A stretch of 64,000 bases of DNA from Trichosporon coremiiforme. Taxonomy: Eukaryota > Basidiomycota > Tremellomycetes > Trichosporonales > Trichosporonaceae. The position numbers were made by a program, and so were the translations under genes. The notes beneath the pieces are model-generated. The model was not told the origin of the DNA and searched no databases. It worked only from the letters and a program-made list of their open reading frames with translations. Shown here piece by piece: positions 11,572-22,323 of the stretch (the stretch's first letter is position 1; each line of letters starts with the position of its first letter). Where the stretch lies: the NCBI GenBank assembly GCA_039545355.1, contig BCJJ01000003.1:1819092-1883091 (forward strand), written 5' to 3'.

Positions 11572-12618
11572 ATGTCCACCGCTGTCGTCGTACACGATAG
11601 GAGACGAGGCAGGCGACCATGCGCTCGCTATCCTGTGCGCTCCGTCGCTGAAACGGCAAAGAGCGTGCTCCCGCAGCTCAAGGACCTGGACTCGTCGACG
11701 ATCGCTGTGCTCTCGGCTCTTGGAGGAACGGCACTGACGCTCGGCGCGCTCAAGCTCGGCAAGCGCTGGAAGCGGATACGCAATGCTGACGGCGTACCTC
11801 CGCGCCTCCTCGACAATCAGGGCTCCATCGTCGGCGTCGTCACTCGGTAAGCTGCTCGGATACCGTTGGTAGCTAACTAGCAGTGTAGGCGATGGTGACG
11901 GGTTCAGGTTGTACCACACTCCCGGGCCATTCTGGCGCGGACCACTGAAATTGCGCAAGGTTCCAACTGCTCCGAAAGGTGAGTTGAGCCTCTTCCTTGC
12001 ACGGGATAACGCTGACATGGCGCAGACCTGAAGAACGAGACTCTTTCTGTCCGCATTGCTGGCGTCGACGCCCCAGAACTTGCACATTTCGGGAACCCCG
12101 CCCAACCGCACGGCAAGGAGAGTCTTGAGTGGCTCACCAAGACTGTTCTGGGCAAGAGGGTGCGGTTACAGATCCTCCGGAGAGACCAGTACGGGCGTAT
12201 TGTGAGTATCACCTGTGGCCGCTAGACCTGCAGCTGTGCGATCGGACAACGATAGCTGACAGACAGGTCGGCATTCCCTACATCACGCGCTGGATTCTAC
12301 CCGACAAACCTCTCCCGCTCATGATGCTGAAGGAGGGTCAGGCGGTCGTGTATGAGGCTGGCGGCGCTGAGTACGGCCAATGGGGTGTGGACAAGATGAA
12401 GCAGATCGAGGACGAAGCGAGGTCAGTTACAAGGATGCGGGAGCTCGTAACTGACGCCCAGACGTGCCAGACGCGGACTTTGGGGAGCGAAGAGGATTGA
12501 GCTTCCAGGCGACTACAAGAAGCGCGTTCGCGAGGGTGGCGAGGTGCATGAAACGAAGCAGACGGGCAAGGAGAGCTGGTGGCATATGTTGGGCCGGTGG
12601 CTGGGAGGGAAGACCTGA
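11572..12618 (+). CDS. LCL3: Lcl3-type membrane-anchored thermonuclease-fold endonuclease
   Basis: Staphylococcal-nuclease-fold protein of the fungal Lcl3 family, reported at mitochondria in yeast. Five exons: 11572-11846, 11884-11978, 12026-12201, 12267-12421 and 12462-12618, giving 285 aa. One membrane segment at about 43-62 ([20 protein letters not shown]) precedes the nuclease domain, which begins near [14 protein letters not shown]. The three catalytic positions of the fold are present: Arg133 and Glu141 in [10 protein letters not shown], with the nuclease spacing of eight, and Arg181 in DQYGRI. Asp138 matches the metal ligand. Activity is therefore predicted to be intact. The C-terminus has a [15 protein letters not shown] segment typical of Lcl3. 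The biological substrate is not evident from sequence. Confidence 0.9.
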
Positions 12619-12875
12619 ACAACAAGCAACATGTAGCACGAACCGCATGCTTCACGAATCACGAATCTATACCTACGTATCTCATCTATAATCTGCGTTC
12701 GCAGCCCTCTGCATCAAATGCATTGAGTATTACAAGCGAAGATGTCACGAGGGCAGAAGACAGCAGAGCCATAACGCGGTACGCGCCTGAGCCGGAAAAT
12801 GCCTCCGGCTGCCCCGCGTCATCTCGATGTTGTTGACATCGCCACGATCACTGGCCGTCATCAGCACCATCCACC

Positions 12876-15800
12876 ATGGCCACCGTGCCGTTCACGCCGA
12901 GGCCGACGCGCAAAAGTGGCCGCTACTTTACTCCGAGAGATCTGCAGCGTGTGAGTGCTAAGCAATGCTTGAGCGCCTGGGCTGTTGAACGCGTCTTGGC
13001 CGCCTAACAGCTCTCTGAATCCGACGGCTCAGCTAACAACAGTATGCGACTACCATTGCAAGCGTCCGCGGCAAACCGACGGACGAGATTCTGGAGGAGC
13101 TCGAGAACTCGGGAGATGCTGCCATCCGCGCCCAGATCGGTACGTCTTTCAGCTACTGGGCATCCGAAGAACATAGCTGACGATAGACTTCGCCCGAGAA
13201 CACGAACGACGAACAACGCCCAGCACCGCTGCCAGTACGCTGACGCGGGGTGAGCGTGGAGCATCGCGCGCAGAGACCTGTGCCGAGAGCCGGACAGGGA
13301 ACAGGACCGAAAGCCGGGCAACGGACCGCGATCGCGAACGTGTGCGCCGAGAACGCGAGCGAGAAAGCCGACCAAGCAGTAGCGGGAGCTACCGCGAGCG
13401 CGAGCGTGACCGCGAAAGGGAGAGGGAGCGGGAGCGAGATCGCGGAGAACGACCACGGAGCGACTCCCTGCGACGCCGGGAACGCGACCGCGAACCGCAG
13501 ACGCGCGTGACTGTCGAGGTCGAGGTGGACGGGCACGCTGTTGCTGGAACCTCGGCTACGCCGTCACGACCTTCCCCGGCGGCAAAGCTGCTTGAAGGCG
13601 TGCCCCTTGCTGTGCAGGAGGCGTGGATTTGCGAGGACCTTATGTTCGTCTTACAAGGCGTCGAGGGCGAACTCATTCGTTATGCGGAGGGTTATGACCC
13701 AATGGACGTCGAACAGAGACTACAGGGCGCACGGTGGCAAGTCGATCCCACTCTCGGTGAGCTCCTTATCGCGCGTCCATTGAACTGACATCAGACCCAT
13801 CGCTGCTCTCCCTCGTGAACCGTTTGCTGCCGATAGCGACATTCTTCACGTCCGTCGAGGCGTCGATCGAGCTCCGCAACTCACCAGAGTACGGCATGGT
13901 CGGTCATGCTCTATCGGCCGGCATTCGCGGCATGCTGAAGGAGTACCGCGTGTTGACGGCGCAACTCGAGTCGCTGTTCCTGACGAGCCCGACGTTTACG
14001 CTGCAGACGCTGTACTTCCACCTACACCCGACGCTGCACACGATGTCGCTGCTTAGCAACTTGTGCATGGCGCTCGAGACGGATGAGAAGCCGAACGACG
14101 ATGACGCATCGGACGATGAGGACGATGGGCTCGGTGGCATGGCCGAAGAGCTCGGACTCGGAGGTGCCCTCGGCCTCATGCGCAACCTCAAAGCGCAGGA
14201 GGGACTGATCAACGGAGGCGGACTGGTAGTCGGCGGAGAGGTGCTCGGCATCATCTGTGAGCGAGAAGCCACTATGAGTGGGTGAGTTGTTACTCTCGTC
14301 TGCCATAACTGACTTCAGTGACCCGACCGCAACGTCTCTGCACTCGCAACTGCTGCTCCACGCATCGCAGCCGTACGCGCGCATGCTGCTCCGCTGGATC
14401 TCGACGGGCAAGCTGTCGGACCCGTACGACGAGTTCATGGTGAAGGAGTCAGGGCACATCACGAAGGGCGTGCTCGAGTCGGATTACACCGATGAGTACT
14501 GGGACCGGCGGTACACGCTACGAGATGGCAGCTCGCTGGCGTCGTCGTCAAAGGTGCAGGGGGCGAAGGCGCCTGGTCTCGGAGCTGCCCCGAACCCGCG
14601 GCAGGGTACGAACCGACTCCCAGGCGGCGCGTGCATCCCCGCATTCCTGCAGCCGTGGAAGCACAAGATACTGCTCGCGGGCAAGTACTTGAACGTGATG
14701 CGGGAGTGCGGCATCGACGTGAAGAAGGACGACGACGAGGCCGGCAGTGATCAGCCGATCGTCATTAACGAGCCGAAGTATGTCCAGCTTCCACTTTCCC
14801 CAAGATTGCCATCTGACCCCAGATTCTACAAGCGGATCGAGGACGCGTACATCTACGCGAACCGGACGCTGCTCAAGCTGCTGGTGGAGGAGCAGGAGCT
14901 GATCCCGCACCTGCGATCGCTGAAGCATTTCTTCTTCGCCGACCAGAGCGACTTCCTTACCAACTTCCTCGACTTGGCGCACTCCGATCTGACGAAGAAG
15001 AGCGCGAAGCAGGTCTCGATCGTGAAGCTGCAGTCCCTGCTCGACCTGGCCGTGCGCAACCCTGCGTCCTCCTCGTCAAACGACCCTTACAAGGACAACC
15101 TGAAGGTGACCATGGCAAGCCAGGGACTGTACGACTGGCTGCTGAAGATCGTGACGCACACGAGCTCGCTCGAAGACGGCGAGCTCGACTTTGCCCTCTC
15201 CGGCGACACGGGAGCGAAGGACAAGGAGCTCCTCGGCATCGACGCCGTCACGTTCGACTACACGGTCAAGTTCCCGCTCTCGCTCGTCATTTCCCGCAAG
15301 GCGATAACGCGGTACCAGCTCCTGTTCCGCTTCCTGGTGCACCTGCACACGCTCGAGGCGGGGCTGTCGGGCATGTGGCTCGAGCACAAGACGCCGCTCT
15401 GGGGCCCGACAGGCAACGAGGACATGGACGCGTGGGCGCGGCGCATCTTTGCGCTGCGCGCACGCATGCTCGCGTTCGTGCGCCACATGCTCGCTTACGC
15501 GACCGGTGAGGTGCTGGAGAGCAACTGGCGCAGCCTGGAGGCGCAGCTCGCCAAGGTCCAGACGGTGGACCAGCTGATGCGCGACCACGTCGACTTCCTC
15601 GACACATGCCTGAAGCAGTGCATGCTGACGAACTCGAAGCTGCTCAGCGTCTACTCCAAGCTCATGCGCACCATCTCGAGCTTCATCGCGTACCATGATC
15701 GCAACTTTGTGGCCGAGATGGAGGCGTTCCGGAAGGATCCGGTGCGGGGGAACGACGCGGGTAAGGTCGAGCACCGCTGGACGCAGCTCAAAAAGTTTGA

Positions 15801-15924
15801 GCTCCACTTCACGCACAATACGAATCTCCACCTCGACGCCGTCACGTACAACGCGGGCAGCGAGAATGTCGCCCTCCTCGCGCTCGTCACGAGGCTGCAC
15901 CAGACCACCCTTCGCCCACAGTAG
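12876..15924 (+). CDS. gamma-tubulin complex component 2 (GCP2/Spc97)
   Basis: GCP2 pairs with GCP3 to form the gamma-tubulin small complex that nucleates microtubules at spindle pole bodies. Six exons: 12876-12950, 13043-13139, 13187-13756, 13795-14281, 14319-14777 and 14823-15924, giving 929 aa. An Arg/Glu/Asp-rich linker lies at about residues 95-165. GRIP1 follows from about 185, with EGVPLAVQEAWICEDLMFVL at its start. Further GCP2 landmarks are LHSQLLLHASQPY, the region of YTDEYWDRRYTLR, FYKRIEDAYIYANRTLLKLL, and the GRIP2 gamma-tubulin-binding half to the C-terminus. The last intron (14778-14822, GTATGT to ctgaccccag) is 45 nt and open in frame. It was removed because the flanking protein is then contiguous with the family. 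Confidence 0.9.
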
Positions 15925-16507
15925 ACTTTGTATCTGCATGCAAACCTTTAATGGCGAGAAACCAAACCCATACATCTTGAAGAAAATCCCCTACAAGTTC
16001 TTTTCCTCCTGTCTTATGTCTGTGTTGCTTGTCCTACTTATAGCAAGCCGCCGGCCTGTTTATAGTTTGTGATGGGTGGCTAGGCTAGGCGGTGGCGGTC
16101 GGTGGTTGGTGTTGGCGCGCGTCGGCGTGCCGTGCGCGGCGTGTTGGTGTGGGTAACTTTGGGCGCCGAGCGGAGCGGAAATGGGGAATCGCCTCTCGGG
16201 CAAAAGTAGAGAGGAGGGTATCAATATCGTGACAGAATCGGGGGAACGCAGAAAGAAAGAGTTGAGTATAGAAAAGAAAAGAAAAGAGAAAGGGGAAGAG
16301 TTCAAAAACCAAGTAAGCGAGGGCTGGTGGGAGCCCGCCAAGCCTTGTGTTGAAATGTGCTGAAAAAGAGGAAACCAAAAACAATCGAGAGATGGATGAC
16401 AGTCAAAAGCCAAAGAAAGCGTAATGAGTGGGAGAAAAACGAATGGTGTCGAGAGCTGGAAGAGCCGATGGATCGAATTTTGGATGAGTAGGTGTCGCGC
16501 AGAGTGC
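15925..16507. other. convergent intergenic region, 3' UTRs of GCP2 and kinesin
   Basis: Both flanking genes end here. The plus strand has an A/G-rich stretch with AAAAG pentamers near 16268-16290, which reads as U/C-rich in the kinesin transcript. No coding sequence is recognised. Confidence 0.5.
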
Positions 16508-19500
16508 TTAGAAGCACTTGAGCTTCTGGTCCGAGCGCTTGCTGACCTTTGCATCGACCATGCGGTCGAGCTTGGCCTTGCACTGCGCAAGCTCGGTCTT
16601 GGACGCCTCGAGACGCTGGCGGTCGGCGATACGCTCGTACTGGCAGTCGGCGAGCTCGTTCTTGATCTCGACGAGGTCGCGGCGGAGCGAGTCGCGCTCG
16701 CGCTTGAGCTCGGCCATCTCGCGGTTCACGTCGTCGACGCGCACCTTGAGCTTCGAGTTGTTCTTGCGCAGCTCGATCAGGTCCTTCGTGAAAGCCTCGT
16801 TGTCCTGCTGTGCGCTGCCGAGCGACGACTCGAGCTCGACGAGCTTGTCCCGCGCCTCGGTCAACGACGCAAGGGCCTCCTCGCGCTCCGCAAGCGCCTT
16901 CTCGACCTCGGCAACAGTGACGAGGCTCTCGGGACGCAGCGAGACGGCGTGGCCGTCGTGCGAGTCGTACTTGCTGGAACGAGCCGACTCGACGCTGCCC
17001 TCGTGCGCGCTAGTTCGTCCGGGCAAGGACGCGTTCGTGAGCGTCGGAGACAGGATCGCCTCCCGTCCCGCCGGGAGTGGCGGGAGCGGCGCAGTGGGCG
17101 GCGGCCCGATAGGCGGCAGCTTGGAGCGCGAGCTGCGGTCGATCATCTGCTTCGAGTCCCGGTTCTTGGACAGCTCCTGGTTCTGCGACTTGAGGTCGGC
17201 CGCCTCGGCGGACAGTACGGAGCACCGCTTCTCCAGCTCGGCGAGCTTGTTCAGGTCCGCGGAGCGCTGCACCTCGTGCTCGTCCCGGATCTTCGACAGC
17301 TCAAACTTGAACTGGTCCGCCTTCATCTTGAGTTGCCGCTTCTCGTCCTCGGCAGCCTGCAGCTCCTTCTCCATCTCCTCCATGGCCTGCACAATCATGT
17401 TGTGCTCCTCGGCAGGTACAACGTCCTCGTCGTGGGAGGCAGCGGCGGCGCCACCGACAGCGCCCGCAGCGAGACCGGCAGCAGCAGCAGCGGCGGCGGC
17501 GAGGGCTGCGGGAGACGTACGCTCCGACAGCTCCTGCTCGGCCCTGAGCTTGGCCTCGTTGGCGGCGGCGAGCTCGTCACGGAGCGACTCGACAGCAGCG
17601 GAAGAAGCGGTGAGCTCGTTCTGCAGCTTGGACAGAACGTCGGCGTGACGCTGCTCGACCTCGGCGATATCCTTGTTGTGCGAAGCGACGAGGTTGTCGC
17701 GCTCCTGCTGGTGGCGCCGTCCAGTGGCAGCGAGCTCCTCCCAGGCAGCGTCCAGGGCCGACTTCATGTCGCTCTCCTCACCACGCTCCTCAGTGTGCCG
17801 TGTCTCGAGCTCGGAGAGGCTGCGGGAGTGCTCCTCGCGGAGCTCCTCCATCTCGGTCTTGTGCTGGGCCAGCGTCTCCTCGAGCTTCTGTCGGATCGCG
17901 CGAGCCGTGTTGTTGTGCTCGTCCTCGAGCGCCGTAATCGAGCGCGCGTGGTTGACGAAGATCTTGTCGATCTCGTCCGCGTGCTCGCGACGCAACCGCT
18001 CGATGACGTCCTCCGTGTCGAACGACGCTGGCGTCGTGCCCTGCTCAAGCGTCTTCTTCAGGTACTTGATCTCGGCCTCACGCTGCTTCAGCTGGGCGTC
18101 ACGGTCCGTGACAGCCTTCTGGAGCAGGTTGATGTCGATCTCGAGGCTCTGCACAGAACGCATTGGCTTGGACTCGAACGGCATCGACTGTCTCTTCGGC
18201 GAACGGTCGAACTTGGGCGATCGCTCGTACCCGCTGTGAGTGCCGTTGCCGTTAGCAGGCGGGCTCCAGGAGTAGCGAGGCGAGTTGTTCATATACGCTA
18301 AGCCGTTGATGCTCTGGGAGAGGGAGAGGGGGCGCAGGATGCGCTCGCTGTTGATGCGGCGCGCGTCGATCGAGTTGGCGCGGAACGCAGCGTAAGGGGA
18401 GCGCTGGAGGGAGAGCGGGTCGTCGGTGTGGATCTGGGGACAGACAGCACGACTGGCAAGCTTGGGGGTCTGCAGTGTCGTCTCGCTCTCGCTCGACTCG
18501 TTGCCGGTCGATCCACGCTTGTTGTTCGTCGTCGAATCGCCATCCCGCTCCTCGTCCTCGTCCTCGAGCTCCTCGTCGTGCTCTGACGGGGGCTCGAGGG
18601 CCGGGGTCGCCGAGTTCTGCATCTCGTGGCGCATCTCAATCTCGCGCAGGCGCATGAGGAGAGCTTCGTTCTCCTTGCGGAGAATGTCAACCTCAGACTC
18701 GGAGTCCTCGGCAATGGTGCGCAGAGCAGGGGTCTCGGGCGGTGTGGGGCTAGTCGACTTGGGCGCATCGTGAGACGGCTCAAGAGCAGGGACCGGCACG
18801 TCCTTGGCGAGGGCAATGGTGGGGCTAACAACCGACTTCTTCGGCGTGATGTCGGCGTCCACCTCGCCCTCCTCGGGCAGGTCATCGGAGAGGTCGATCT
18901 CGCGAGGCATCTCGACGTGGCCGTTCGTGGTAGGCTTCTCGACCTCCTCCTCGGCCACAGGCTCCTTGACAGTTGGTGTCTCGAGCTTCTCCGGGACCTC
19001 CTCGGCAGCTTCCTTCGGGATCTCCTCGACCTCCTTCTCCTTGGCCTCGGGCTGCGGCTTCTCCACCTCAGGCTCCTTGGTCTTCGTGACCTCGGGTTCG
19101 CCCTGCTTACCCTCCATGGATGGCCGGGAGACGATGGAGAGGTCATCCTCATCCTCGTCAACGTCCTCGGGCATGTCGGCGGCAGAGCGGGAGACGGCGA
19201 CGGTGGCGACAGAGGCGGTAGCCGCTCCGGCAGCGCCCGCAATCAGAGCGGTAGCCTTGCTCTTGGACAGCTTGTTCTCGAGCTCCTGGATGCGGCGTTC
19301 CCGGGACTCGAGCTCCTCGAGGAGCAAGTTGACGTCCTGCTGGTTGTCGACCATGGCCATGCGAGACTCGAGGTCACGGACAGTAGACTCGCGGTCCTCA
19401 GCTTCGCGCTCGTAGCGCTCTACGAGATCGGTGAGCTCCGTCGCGCGGCTATCCGCGGTAGCGATGCGCTGCTCGAGTTGCGTGATGTACGTGTTGCTCT

Positions 19501-22323
19501 TAGCAGACTCGGCCTTGAGGTCCTGGATCTCCTTGCTGAGGCCGGCGATGGTATCCGTCTGACGATCGTCGTTGTCCGTGAAGTTACGGAACTTCTGCTC
19601 GAGGTCGCGAATGTAAGCCTCGGACGACTCGTTGCGGGCAGTAAGCTTCGTGAGACGACCCTGAAGCTCGGTGACATAACTCTCGTGCTCCGAAAGCCGC
19701 TCCTGCGTCTTAATCAAGTCGTGTGCCTGCTCCTCGTGCGACTGCTCACGTGCGGCGGCCTCAGCGCGGAGCATCGCAAGCTGGTTGTTGAGCGAAGTGA
19801 CGACCTTCTCGTACCTGGAGGCGATGTCAGCATTGCTAAGCCCGCGGGAGGTATTGGCGGGTGGGCCCAGTGGTCGTCAAGCAACCAAGAGCCAAGCCGT
19901 ACTCACTCCAAAACAACCGGTTCGATCGTCTCGTTGAACTGCCTAAGCTTGTCGTCCTCAAGCGCATCCGGATCGCTGAGTGCGACAATCTCGCGGCACT
20001 TCTCAAAGTACTGGTCCTGTAACTGCGAATGAGTCAGCAAAAGTTGGGGACCGGTAAAAGATCTTGTGCAGCGGTTCGTTGCAAGGAAGCGCGCCAGGGA
20101 CCGACGGCAGTCAGGACGCCCGATGTACCGCAAGATCGGCCCCCCGCATCCCTGTCCGCCAGCCCCTAACTCTAAAACTTACGTGGCTGAAGTCGTCCTC
20201 CAGATCGGCGAGCTTGTCGGTGAGCTCCATGACTTGACGGGCGAGCGCCTCCTCATCGACTGAAGACTCAAATCGGCCCGCACTTCGCACCGCAGCCCCA
20301 GGGTTCGCCTCCAGGGCTGAGATCTTGGTACGGAGTTTGAGCACCGTGTTACGAAGGTAGTCGATGTCGTCCCAGCCCACCTCGGACTGGTTCTTGCTCA
20401 CTGCGTTCTTGATTCTACGCGCACGCGATGCGTAGTTGATCGTGTTGATGGTCTCCGAGATGTTGTACTCAAGAGGCGAGATACACGCGATCATCGTCGT
20501 CATCGCATTTCCGCCGATCGAGTCTGCGGGTCAGCACATGCCATTCCGTCATTCCGTTCCATTCCCAAAGCCGCCCCCGTCCAAAGAAGCGGCGCCAGAG
20601 CGTTGCAACTCCACCACTCGACAGGGGCAAACCCGTTTCAAACTCACCTTGCAGCAATCTCGTCAGTTTAGAGTCTCGGTACGGAACGTGTCCGCGGTTC
20701 TTGGCGGGTTCAGCAACTGCGGTGGTGTGTCAGTTACAGTTCTGTGTGTGTGTGGAACATTGTGCGGTAACGTACGAGCAGAGATGACGTTTCCGAGGGC
20801 GAGCAGACCGCTGTTGATCGAGATACCCTCCTTCATGCGCTCAGCCTGGGCGCCGGTTCGCTTGAGGCGCTCGGAACCAGCAAGATCGACGAGGTTGAAC
20901 TTGCTGGTCACGACAACAAGCTCATCCTCGTTGTGAGGTGCCGGGGCGCCTCCGCCCGTGTACATGCTAGACGGGCGCATGAGCTTGCTGTAGCTCGAAG
21001 GAGGCTGGGCACGTGAGAACACTGGCGTCGTAGACCGGGATCCGTTGCCGCCAGCGACGGACATTGGCCGCCTCGACGGCGTCATCCTTCCGCTGGGAGC
21101 CTCGCTGCTGCTGCCGCTGTCTGCCCGACGCGTCTGGATCAACGTCAGGGCAAAGATGGCGTGCGAACGCGACGAGGTCTGGTTCATGTTCGTCTCGCCA
21201 GTCCTTCGGCGGAGCGAGCCCTCGCTGAGGAGCTGCATAACCTCGGACACGTTGGCGACCTTGATCTCGCGTACGCCGGACCACACGATGCGGCCGTCCT
21301 GGTTCTCGCGGATCGAGACGGGCATGTTCGTGTTGCTCAGCAGGTCGATGAGGTCCTCGTTGTACAGCTCCAGGAAAGAGACGCGGCACTCCCAGCTGGC
21401 GCCAGGACCAGACTGTAAGCGGATCTCCTCTGCTCGGCGGAAGACCTGCTCGACGGTGCGGGGAATCAAACCAGCTCGCGAGTGGTCCGACAGATCGAGG
21501 TAGTCCTCCTCGTCTCCAGTCGTTCCCATCGAGTACGACTTTCCAGAGCTCGTCTGGCCGTACGCGAGGAACGTGACATTGAAGCCGCGGAGGAACTCCT
21601 CGATCCGCTCGCGCGCCGTCACATTGTAGAGATCGATCTGGGACGACTCCTCGCCGAGAACGCGGTCGAACGTGAACGTCGGATGCCTTTTGCTGGTGGA
21701 CGCGACAGAGGCTGATCCCGCCAGCGTCGCGGGGTCGACGCTCACTCGGACCTCGGTCGACGACGTCGGGTGCACCAGCACGGACCGATGGCGAGAAGGG
21801 ATATTAGGGTCCTCGGGCTCAGATGGGCGGATACGGAGTACTGGTTAAAGTTAGTAAAATTGGCCCATGCTTGCAGATGTGAGAGATGGAGGCGACACCA
21901 TCCGGCTACGCGAACGCGCCAATGGATAGAACCACCACTATATGGAGGTGTCGGTCCGTGCTGACGCCGCGAACGCCTTCTTGCCTGGCGACGACGTTGC
22001 CGGGGGCGACGCGCCGTGCAGCCTCCACGGAGCCCGGTGGCGTGTTGTCGTAGTGGTGCGACAACGCGCGCATTCTCAGATCTGTACTCACCTACGCGCA
22101 CCTGCCCCTTGTCTGCGCTGTCCTCGGCTGTCGGTGATGAGCTCCTGTTACTGCTGGAGGGGACCGAGGGTATCGGGTCGCTCGGCGGCGGCCCATAGCT
22201 GCGGTAGCGGCCGGAGGCCGACTGGGGCCGCGGCAGCTGGGAGTGTGGTGACTGGGGTGTGGGTGATCCCACGAGAGACGCGCGCCGGCGCACCGGCGAG
22301 GGGATGGCGGACATTGTTGCCAT
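16508..22323 (-). CDS. long kinesin with N-terminal motor, kinesin-4-like
   Basis: Plus-end-type microtubule motor. Six exons on the minus strand: 22323-22092, 21840-20776, 20716-20648, 20523-20183, 20022-19907 and 19835-16508, giving 1716 aa. The first about 75 residues are Ser/Pro-rich. The motor follows with VVLRIRPSEPED, TFTFDRVLGEESSQIDLYN, a P-loop GQTSSGKSYSMG (Lys178), switch I NMNQTSSRSHAIF and switch II VDLAGSERLKRTGA. A Ser/Pro-rich insertion of about 68 residues sits just before the strand leading to switch II. The remainder is coiled coil broken by acidic and Ser-rich disorder and by two Ala/Gly-rich tracts near residues 800-825 and 1383-1408. Start: 22323 is the first ATG in frame, with another at 22314. 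Kinesin is certain. The subfamily is an inference from GLIPRTVEQVFRR and the architecture. Confidence 0.88.

Noticed and set aside
15076..15975. 299-codon minus-strand frame
   Set aside because: Antisense of the GCP2 last exon. No motif.
16424..18301. 625-codon open frame on the plus strand, opposite the kinesin coiled coil
   Set aside because: Antisense shadow of a GC-rich coiled-coil exon. Its Leu/Arg/Val-rich translation mirrors the Glu/Lys/Gln codons of the real gene and has no domain.
18626..20032. 468-codon plus-strand frame over the kinesin stalk
   Set aside because: Same shadow effect, and it crosses real introns of the kinesin gene without its own splice logic.
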